This document shows positions 1 through 11,100 of a DNA stretch of 64,000 bases, in pieces. Origin of the DNA: Notospermus geniculatus (taxonomy: Eukaryota; Nemertea; Pilidiophora; Heteronemertea; Lineidae). The DNA lies in contig NMRB01000201.1 in the NCBI GenBank assembly GCA_002633025.1, forward strand, positions 201,156 to 265,155, read 5' to 3'. Positions within the stretch are counted from its first letter, which is position 1. Each line of letters begins with the position of its first letter. The notes beneath the pieces were generated by a model. That model made no database searches. It was given only the letters and a program-made list of their open reading frames with translations, and was not told the DNA's origin. The position numbers were made by a program, and so were the translations under genes.

Positions 1-375
1 TGTATTTGGGCAACTGAGTCCCGCCCTGTTACTTGAGCCACTGACTGAGTCGCGACCTAGCACTGTATCTGAACCGCTGGGCCCCATCCTGTCACTGCAG
101 GCCTACTTAACCACTGGGCCTTATCCTGTCACTGTACTTAGCCACTGGGTCCATCCTCTCACTGCTGGCCTACTTGAGCCACTGGGACCTGTCTTGTCAC
201 TGTACTTGAGCCATTAGGCCCTGTCCTGTCACTGTACTTTAGCCATTAGGCCCTGTTCTGCCACTGTACTTGAGCCATTAGGCCTTGTCCTGTCACTGTA
301 CTTGAGCCATTAGGCCCTGTTCTGCCACTGTACTTGAGCCATTAGGCCCTGTCTTGTCACTGTACTTGAGCCATT
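1..375. repeat. Minisatellite, about 32-bp unit
   Basis: Roughly ten imperfect head-to-tail copies built around CACTGTACTTGAGCCATTAG with a variable CCCTGTCCTGTCA part. The left copies (1-180) are more degenerate than those at 210-375. The array continues off the left edge. No coding content is seen. Confidence 0.85.
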
Positions 376-702
376 GGTTACAGTAACAGATCGGCTTGTC
401 CTTCCACGGCCTTGTCGCACTGCACAGTCTCGGTTACTCACTCAGACCAGACCATGGGCAGTTTACTTGGAATGAACCTTCAAAGAAGTCTGTCTGATAA
501 GAGACTCTCCTTCTTTCTTGTGCAAGTTTGCCATGTTTGCTCTCTGTGGACAACTTGGCCATCATTTTGTCTCGACAAACATTCCAATCAGTCCTACCCT
601 CAATCAATCCAGGTGCGTAGTCGAAAGGCAGAGTGAACACAGGCCTTCATATGTCAAGATGCTCAGCCACAGAAAACTGGGCAGTCATTGTTCAATTGTC
701 AA

Positions 703-835
703 AAGAATAACAGGTCCAACGTATTAGTTATTCAAAAGAATAACAGGTCTAACGTATTAGTTGGTACTCAAAAGAATAACAGGTCTAACATATTAGTTAC
801 TCAAAAGAATAACAGGTCTAACATATTAGTTGTTC
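703..835. repeat. Short tandem array, 33-36-bp unit
   Basis: Four consecutive copies of a unit containing AAAAGAATAACAGGTC followed by TAACRTATTAGTT. Spacing differs by 0-3 bases between copies. It sits in the spacer downstream of the HDAC6-like gene. Confidence 0.85.
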
Positions 836-2144
836 ATAGGAATTTTATTTCATCCGAATTACTGAATATCATTTCATTGAATATCTTTTATCTATGAAGC
901 ATTAATGAAGCACATGGACATCACAGTTGACACATCACCCTGCTGCCTTTATACATGTATGACAAGATTTTTGTAAAAGCCTCGGCTGGAAAGCTGAAGG
1001 TCCCAGCCAAACTGACACTGTACATGCCTGAACCTGTTGGTTCTCTGCTAAGTTTCCACAGGCTTTGTATTGTATTGCATTGAGTTGAGGGCCGAGCCCC
1101 AAATACAGTATTATTGGCGGTCTATAGACAATAATGAGCAAGTAAATATTCAGCAGGAGGAAACAAACTGGAGAAGGGCGGATCCACGATTTCGGAAAAG
1201 AGGGGGCACACTGTGCTAGAAACATTGAAATCTGAGGTGAATTTCAATGATTTGCTCCAAATTTCCAAATTTCACCGTCGATTTTACAGATTTTGTTGGC
1301 AAAAAGTGGAGTGCCCCAAGAAAATCTGTTTCTACAGTGCCCCTCTGACAACTCAAAGGCTTTGTATTCATTCTAAAGTATCACTTATACAATAAAATGA
1401 AATCACAATCTCATATATATACATCCTGATACATGTACACAACATAAATTGAGGTAAATTCAAGAAAAATATCAACCAGGATGATACCACCTATTACTAC
1501 TAAACTTGACCATGTCAAATATGTCATGTAAGCTTTACAATACATTGGTCACTGCACCATATCAAAGTGCACATAAAAGAATATACTGATTAGATGATAG
1601 ACTTGCTCATTAGTAACTTGTTATTATAGGTAAAAGTTACAAAAACATTGGCCTATAAAGCATTATACTTAAATATTGAACTGAGAGATGAGTGCCAATT
1701 ACATTGCATAAAAGCTCCATATAGACGTCATTGGGCGGATTTACATGTAATGTACAGCAGGAGGAACCCTACGCTGGCAACGAGAGTTCCCTCTCTATCA
1801 CATCATGGGTAGTCCGACCGGGGATTGAAACCGGAACCTCAACTGCACCCAGCATCATGCACGGAGCCATCATGCACAGTCTACCCAGTCCTAGTGTCAT
1901 GCACAGTTTACCCATAGTCTATAACAATCACTAACGTAGCAACTTAATAAATCATCCTGCACGATTCACTAGCATCAATTTTTGTCCAAACCCGGCTTGG
2001 CAAGAATTCTTCAGTGTAAATGTACATGGAGACCAGAGTTCAATCAGGATACTGTGCTGTCAAAGAGTCACTGGCTTTATCTGGCTGACAGATCCAGGTG
2101 AAATCGAAAGCCACTTACACCCGGTAGGTGATCCTACTCCCATG
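836..2144. other. Intergenic spacer downstream of HDAC6
   Basis: I find no convincing exon here on either strand. The only structure is a dispersed repeat at about 1160-1375. It is similar, in inverted orientation, to 36185-36345: both carry a block around GAAATC, TTTGGAGCAAATC and a G-rich end. The rest is AT-rich spacer and probable 3' flank of the minus-strand gene ending at 2145. Confidence 0.5.
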
Positions 2145-5100
2145 CTAGGAGACACTTCCAAATTTGCTAAGATGCGCTGCCTGTTTTGCTGGTTGCAGGG
2201 CCTGAAATTAGAATTTGCCACAGATTAGAGATCATATTTTCCATGCTGTCACTATAACTTCCTAAACATGGTAACAATCTAGAAGTGGTGTTACAAATAT
2301 TGTACGGTGATATGGAGGTCTGGCAACCACAGAAACACACCAATGCTTAGATTTGATGAAAAATAACCTCAACTTTTCACATGTTTGCCAAAACTTGCAG
2401 AAAGAGAGCATGTACTTACAATGTTGTCAATATAGTCGTTGCAGCCATAGCACCAGGCACTGAGATCGGCATAACTCAACACCATGAGGTGTTCCGTGGC
2501 GATCCCATGAAAGAGCATGTGCTCATTCACATAACGGCTACAATACACCTGAAAGCAAAGAAAAGAAGAAGAAGGTTGATGTTTTGCAACTTCATCTCGT
2601 GTCTATGTGAAATCTGAAACAACGATGTCTGTGGAATGAGATGATCAAATGAAGTAACATGACACTCTCAGAGTGAGGATTGTAGGAGTGGTGTAGTGCA
2701 AACTACACCACTTTCACCTTTGCAGTGGATGGTTCAATCCTTGGTCGGTGCCATTCCTTATGCCTGAGAGAGGGTAGCTCTTCTTGCGAAACCAAATTTC
2801 GCTGAGACCTCTTCAGTCTCTTTTTGATTTCACTGACAACTGACAAGTCAACTTTGTCTGAAACCTCTCCAGTCTCATTGTTGACAACTGAGAAACAAAG
2901 GAGTACATCTCCAAATGTCCACATACCTGGTAACAGGTCAAACAGACCCAGTTCTCTCCAACAGCTTCACAGTCGAGGCAGGCAGCATGGGCATCAAGGC
3001 CCTTCTCTGGAATGGGGTTTATCATGTTCAGGTGTGGACACCATGGCCGAGGCATCACGGCAAACATTTGTGCATTCTGAAAACAAATTGACTGTACTAC
3101 TGTACATGTACTTGGTAGCAAGATAGTGGCGATGTCCTTTGGATTCTTTACCCCAGGGTGGGACTCAAGATTCCCCTACCCTTTTGGAAACATACTAAGG
3201 TATATACCAAGGGATTTGTGTGTGAATGAGCCGTCGACTGTCTCAACATTGCTAAACCAGTCAAACTAGACTGCAAGTGTCTGACCTTCAACTGAGGGCC
3301 TTTTGGCTGTCAAAGAAAGGATACACCTTTTCTTTCCTTGAGTAAATACCTAGAAGAGTTACTCACCGGATCCGTGCATATTGCTCCTAAGATGTCGGCT
3401 ACAGTGGTCTGATCGGACACACCGCCGCATGCACCAGCCTCCCCTTCAGCAAGGGCATCCCCCTCCGGTGATGTATCGGCAGAATCCACCTTCACAGGTT
3501 CTGAAACATCTGCAGAAATACCAGAGTCTCCAGGTTCAGGTTTTGTGTTGTCTTCTACTGTAATTCGAAGGTATTGATCAGTACTGCAAGTCCCTTCTGT
3601 AGCCAAAATTCCTCTGGTCATTAGTTGTACAAGTAATGGTGTAAACAGTAAAGCCAAGTACGTTTTGGGCCTGTTCGCACCTATACCAGTACTGGTACCT
3701 CGCATCTAGGAGCCCTTCCTAATGTTTCAATGTCATTAGATGACAGTACTTGTGAGTCTACTGATGAAGCCAGGTCAAATCAGATTCAACAGACGTCTGG
3801 CTCTTGAGAACACAGGCCAGATGTATCAGGACAAGCCAAACTACCTTTGCATCTGCACAAGTGCAAACAACTCACCTGAAACTTTTGACATTCCAGCTAT
3901 CAGGCCTTCCATCTGGAAAGATTCCTCAGTGTTTGTACTGGTGTCACCAGTCGTAGAACTAGAAATTAAGTGAGAAAATGGGAATTGAATAGGTAACAAT
4001 GAAAAACTGAATTAAGCATTTTACATGTGTACATTGTAACCATGCACTTCTAGCATTTATGAGGGCATCATCCTCTTGCCTTCAAAAGGATAAAGTCTGC
4101 TATCACCATCTTTGATCCCTCTCACCTTTTTTCTGTCATTGTTGAGTCGGTGTCCGTGGTGCTTGCTTCGTCAGTCAAACTTTCATCCCCCAATTCTGAT
4201 TTGGCACTTTTGTGTTTGAGAATAACGGGTAGGTCAACTGCAAAGAGAGGACATGACAGGCAACACTTACAAAGCAAGCAAAGAAACAGAACAAACTGAT
4301 CAGAGATGGTTGCCAGAAATCCAACCTGAGAACACTCAAACTAATGTAAGACTTACCCCTGTACTGTAGGCTTTTCCAGTACTTTGACTGAATGTCAAGG
4401 ACATTGCAAATGGACTCAACATGCCTGAAAATGGCAAATGACATCAATTAGTACTGTAAAGCAGGAAAATTTCGCGTGCAGGAAATTTTCGCGAATTTCG
4501 CGAGAGTGTATGAGTCGCGAAAATTTCCTGTCGCGAATATGAGTACACGCAAGTGATAAGTACGGTCCGTGAAAAAAAATAGAAAAAAATGGCAGAGACT
4601 CGCGAAAATATCCTGCCGTGAATATGTCTATAATTCTTGATTCGCGAAAATTGCCAGCCGCGAAATTATCTTGCTTTACAGTAAATTGTATGTAGAGAAT
4701 TTCCATAACAATTATATCTCCATGATTTATCATACCCCAGTGTCCTAGAATGATACTTAAAACAAAGACCAGGACATTAAGGACGTAGGTATTCATAGCT
4801 ATTAGTACCAAAGCGTCAGTCTTCAATGGGGATGAGTAATTTTGAACAGAGAGTAAGCCACTGCGTACATGTATGGCAGCAAGGCTCCCACCTAATTACA
4901 TGAGTGTATAGTTGTGTAGTGGGAAACAGACAGTTCATACATGTCATAACACTTACATGTCACTCGGCCGATGCTGCAGGTTCAGAGGAGGGCAAGGATC
5001 ACCCAACAGAGTGAAGGTACACATTGCCATGGACTCAGATATTGATATCAAGTTGTAGCCACCCTGAAGACAACAGTAAAATACAAGTGAGGTTTACCTG

Positions 5101-8100
5101 AAAATCAACTGAGCAGGTAACTGCTTGTGGAGTGGACGTGACAGCCACTAGGCTATCAAGTCTCCTTTTTAGTAGTACCCATGACAGTGACATCACTGAC
5201 ATAACTCAGTCAACGACTATGACATCACTGCTCATCAAAAGTTCTCACTTCAACGTCAGAAGGTAGACGATTATCAACGAATATTGTCATTTTTTGTCAG
5301 AAGTTAGCACCTACCTCTAAAGCCAATATCACCTTCCCGTTTGCCAAGGAGGACAGCATATGTGTCATGTGAGCGTAGCTGTCTGGTGTCACGTTGCAGC
5401 CTCCAAGCGGGTCTCCACGTGCTGCATCGAAACCAGCCGAAACTAGCACGAGCTCTGGACCAAACTATAAAACATGATGTGACAGTTAAGAAACCAATCT
5501 CAAACAAGAGAATGAGGCTTGCGATCAAAGAAGGTTGATGAACTGAACTGACAGATATGTGGCTTTATATATTGGATCCAAAGACAAGAAGACAATGTGA
5601 TTTGATGGATTACCTCGTATGCTATCGGCATAACGACTTGTTGAAAGGCAGCGATGTATTCTGGATCTCCAGCCCCACGTTTATTCCACGGGATATTCAC
5701 ATTGAATCCCTCACCAGGGCCACGGCCAACCTTCGTGTGGTCCCCGTCTTCACTGGTCGGGAAGAAAAACCCGTAGTCGTAGCGATGGATGGAAATGTAG
5801 AGAACAGATGGGTCGTCCTCAAACATGTGTTGGGTGCCATTGCCATGGTGGATGTCCCAGTCGAGGATTAGCACCCTGAAAGAAGGCAATCCATGAACTC
5901 AAACATTAAACAGTAAACACCAAACACAGAATGGCATCCTTACGGGAGATACCGGTAATAGAGTTTAACGAAAGGGGGGAGCATGGTGGCATAGTGCATA
6001 GTGCCAGGTGAATTGGATTTGTGATTGAGAGGCTGCGGGTTTGATACCCAGTCGACGTCGAGTTGTCACTTTGTACTCTCAACTGGTCTGACAGGATCAA
6101 GTGAAGCACTGAATAAGCTTCTTGAATTGCCCAGGATGGTTTCTGGGAAGACTTGGGTGATAATGTGAAGTGCTTTGAGACTGTGCTGCAGTAAGACAGT
6201 GCTGTATGAAGGCCACACATTATTAAAACACAAAGGGGGATGGTATATGTACACACATCACGAACCTACCTTTTTAAGTCGTATTTCTTCTGAGCGTACT
6301 TGGCAGCTACAGCCACCGAGTTGAAGAAGCAAAACCCACAGGCTTTGTCTGGCTCTGCGTGATGTCCAGGGGGACGGATTATCCCAACGCCATTCTGAGA
6401 CTGACCACTCAGAACATGGTCGACGACATTTAGTAGAGAGCCAGCGGCGATGCTGGCACACTCATGCACATCCTGGAAAACGAGAGTTTAAAGTCACAAC
6501 TTTTCAGAGTCTAACATCATTTCATTTGCGATTTCCATGACAGGTCATTGAGCAAAGTCAAGTTCGTGAGGGAATCACATTTTTACTCCAATACATGATG
6601 CAAGCTTTGAAAAGAACCCCACATGTTTGTAAGTAGCTTACCTGAGAAAGATAAATTGAATTGTACCGATCTTCAAGGTCAATGAGGTCCCGTGGTTTAA
6701 TATTCTTCATACACTGTATTTCTTCAATGTAACCTAGACTATGGACTAGTTCAAGTTCTTCTGTGGTAGCTTGTCTCGACTGAAAACAAGAATGAAAGGT
6801 TAGAATGACTCAGAGTCCTGTCCATATGGGTGATAACTTCATATTCCTGTCCATACGGGGTGACAACTTCATATTCCTGTCCATACGGGACGATAATTTC
6901 ATATTCTTGCCCATGTGGGGTGATAAATTCCAGCACTTGGCTGCTGATCATTACTCACCTCAAGTCGTACTACTCTGTCAAGTAGTTTGTACTCATCATG
7001 TTTGGCAAAGATTCTTGAGATGCGATCTGGACGCTCTGGGTGGGCACTGGAAATAGAAACAGCAAAGATAGATGTTAGTGACTTTACAAACAATCACTGA
7101 CCAACATGTAGAATCCAGAGTGGTGTAGAACTTGAATCTACAACTGGTGACTAGGTGGTTCTTGGTTCAGAACTGTCGTCATCATGACTCTATCTGGCGA
7201 AGGCATACGTAGAAGTGGGAGTTTTGTAGTACCTGGTACTTGGATCTATGACTAGGAGGCTCTTCGTTCGAGGCCTGTAGTTTTTCCCCAAACTGACGCA
7301 CTTCTGCACATGGCAACAGGAAAAGATGGCATCCGGTTCTGAGTGTAGCCCGCATCGCTGATTTTGAACTTCAGCTCAGCAGTACCCTGGTGGAGAATGC
7401 AAGTAAGCCAACCAGAAGAAAGAAAGATTCCCGAAACTCACTTATACACATTATTCTTATGTTTCCTCATTGCTTCATCATAAACTAGACACGTTCTGTT
7501 TGGTGCAACATTTAACTTTGTCTCAGCGATGAGTTGGTCCAATTCCCAGTCCAAGAACAGGACAGTTTCCTTCGGAAGGACACAGAAGGCATTGAGTAAT
7601 TCATATTTTTCTGGTTTTGGTTCTTCCTGACTGAAATAGACGTATGGAGAAGGATAAATGAAAGTTACCAAACGATCATGATGAAATTTTTGCGAACTTC
7701 TGCAGCAAAATGTAGACCTATTGTCATTTTGTGGACATGTGTGTACTATTTGTGACCTACAACTTACGGCGTCTGCTGAGAGCGGGTGAATGCATGCACC
7801 AATCAGAAGCATGCTTCTGATTGGTGGTACAGCGATTTGGTGGTATAGCGATTAGGTTCGCAAATACTTAGCGATGCATTGGCTTTTGTACTCTCTGGTT
7901 GCTATTGCAAACAGTACTTACTGTGTGTACAATATGTCCTCAACTTCACAAGGCTGGTCAGGCTCCAGGTTGCCTTGGTAACGTAAACACTTCCAATATG
8001 GCCGCAGCACCTTGATACAGTTTAATATTGTGTTGACAATTGTCTCTTCTGGCTGGCCTAGTGGCCCAACATCTGGACATGGATCTCCGAGTAAGGTACG

Positions 8101-11100
8101 TACAGTTAATGCAGCACCTTCAGCTAAAGACTTGAGGCAGTAACCTCCCTGGAAGTGAAAAAAAAAACAGTTTGTTCACCTTAATACATACATGAAGTGT
8201 GGTTTCAGATCGTTTTGAAATAACATCATTTGGATCTTTTGCTTTACGTAAGCGGAAGTGCCAGGTATGGTTTTTGTGAGGCAAATCAAATTACCGGTAG
8301 GCCATGAAAAGTACCTCAGATTGATGTAACAAATAGTCAACAAGATTTTCATCATTAAAATCCCATGCAAAAAAAGGTTTACCTCAAGAAACACACAGAC
8401 TTTCCCATCAGCCAGTCCCATCAGCATGTGAGTTAGATGTGCGTAGAATGCTGGCGTCACTCTCATTTCACCCTGGAATGANTCTTGTGGGATCCATCCA
8501 TCCCCCCCCCCCCCATCAATGATTAGAGTACCTCTTGTGGGATTCGAACCCACCAGCCCTCAATGATTAGATTACCGGTAGCTCTTGTGGGATTTCAACC
8601 CACCCTCAAAAGTTTCAGTAGCTCTTGTGGGATTCGAACCCACCCTCAACAATTTCAGTAGCTCTTGTGGGATTCAAACCCATCCTCAATGATTGGAGTG
8701 GTTTGTGGCAAAATCTGGCAAAGGCAGTAGATCAAGTGTAATAATTCACCACTTAATGCCACAGACAACATGGACTTCGGTGTAAAATACTACACATCTA
8801 AAGTCAAGTACAGGTTGTTACACAGCCTGAATCATCAGCATTGCGGGACAGCAATCTGGGGAGGGTGAAAATGCCTACCTTCTCATCACCAAGTGCTGAA
8901 TCATAACCAGCTGACACCAAGACAAGATCTGGATTAAACTTCAATGCCGAAGCAAAGCAAAAGAAAACATAAAAAAATCTAAAACGTGTTAGATACAGAG
9001 GAGAAAGATGAGTGTGAAAAAATCCAATGTTCCCCAGTGAACCTGAGCCTACTTTTTTTTCAGTATGCTGGTTATTTCAGAAAGGCATTCACTGAATAGC
9101 AGTTCACCTTAGTCTGTTAGTTGTCTCAGGAAAGCTAACATTTAATAGCAATTCATCCTAGCTGTCTCAAGAAAGCTTTCATTGAATAGCAGTTCATCCC
9201 AGCTGTCTCAGGAAGTATATTGCTCAGTTTCAATGGGCTTCATTGGATTTCTCACAGTAACATGCAAGTAAGAGGAGGAAAGATAAAGCATTATACTATG
9301 TGCTAAGGGTGCACTACTTTAAGGGTACCTCCGGGCATCCAAGAGCTGCGTCATATCCAGCTGACACCAGGATCAGTTCAGGATTAAACTGAAATAATAT
9401 TCAATAACTTGATACGATACGACATGCTCTGCTTGGCCACCAGGGTTTGAAATACAGCAGAATTGACTCGAAGTAATGTTCAGCTTTGCCTAATTGCTTT
9501 TGAGTCTTTTTCAGTTGTCCTTGTCTTCTTACATACCCCAATGGAAGACCCATGTCATAATTTAGGCAACATTTATCTCTTGTAAACACATCTGTGATCT
9601 CCTCAGCTTTTACATGAATGGCATGGGCCAAGAGACCCGAGGATTTACCTCTTATCCCGTTCTATCTCAAGTCCTCCATGAAAGCACTTACCTCGTATGC
9701 TATGGGAAGTAGAAGCTGTTGAAATACGGCAAGGTATTCACTGTTTCCAAGGCCAGTCTGAAAAAAGAAACAATCTTTAAAACTCCATTGAATGAGAATT
9801 CTGACAGACTCTGTCAACTCTGAGGTGATCCGCCGGCTCCACATTCCTGGAAATTGATGGCTAATTCTGAAGACACTGTAAAAGTAAAATCTGACCACTG
9901 ACCTGATTGAGAGGAACATTGACGTTGAATCCAGTACCTGGTCCTTCCCCAATGTAGTTGTAATTCGACTCTCGAAGATTTGGCCAGAACGTCCCATTTC
10001 CATACCGATGGATGGAAAAATACAGTACACTGCAAAAAATTCATCAATTCTGAGATAGGAAATCAAAATATTGGGTCATATGAATAAAGACTAGCAAATG
10101 CTTGTACTTGAATTTTGCAATAGAAATGCAATAAGCAGTGCTGTACAAATTTGAAGTAAAAGCATTTGCTAGTCTTTATTCATACGGCCCATTGATTAGT
10201 GACTATAAAGAATTGATTGGTGACTACTAAGATACTGATTGGTGACTACTAAGATACTGATTGGTGACTACTACCGTAAGATACTGATTGGTGACTACTA
10301 CCGTAAGATACTGATTGGTGACTACTAAACAGGGCTGGGTTGCACAAAACTCATGTTAGCGCTAACGTGATGTTAGCGCTAACATCATGTTAAATGACGT
10401 AAAATGACAATGGATTTTGACATCATCTAACATAAAAGTTAGCGCTAACACGAGTTTTGTGCAACCGGCCCCAGATTAACTCATTCCAAATGCATTGTGC
10501 AGTGCATGATAACCAGGGAAGGTGCCTACGCCTAGTTTATTCAGCTCCCGCCACAGCACTTACTTTGGATCATCATAGAAGATTCCTTGTGTTCCTTGAC
10601 CGTGGTGGACATCCCAGTCCACAATCAATATCCTGAAAGTAGCAGAATAGGGGCTAAGAAATTTCATTACAGATAACATAGGTTCAAGCTGGCATTATCG
10701 GTTTCATCTGTCCGGCATTGTGTCCCATTCTTGAGTTGGAGGACTGCGGATTGAAAGAGACAGTTCAGACAGTTTTTCTATATTTTTCAAATTCAGGGAA
10801 GGCTGTTGAGAATCTGATTCTGTTGCACATTTCCTGTGGGCATAAGCTGAAGGAAAACAAACTGATGAGTTTACCTTGTCACACCAAGTGCCTGCCTGGC
10901 ATACCTGGCCCCGATGGCCACGTTGTTGAAGATGCAGTATCCATTTGCCTCACTTTCCTGAGCATGATGTCCTGGAGGGCGGATGACAGCCATGCCATTC
11001 CTGGTCTTACCTCCGACCACTTCGTCAATGATCTGACGTGTGCTCCCAGCAGCAAGTAGGCTACACTGGAATGTTTCCTGTAATCAGAAACCCGAGCAAT

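Noticed and set aside
8176-8553. Minus-strand frame running through an N and the tandem repeat
   Set aside because: Only the part 8383-8472 is a real HDAC6 exon; the rest is intron and repeat read through.
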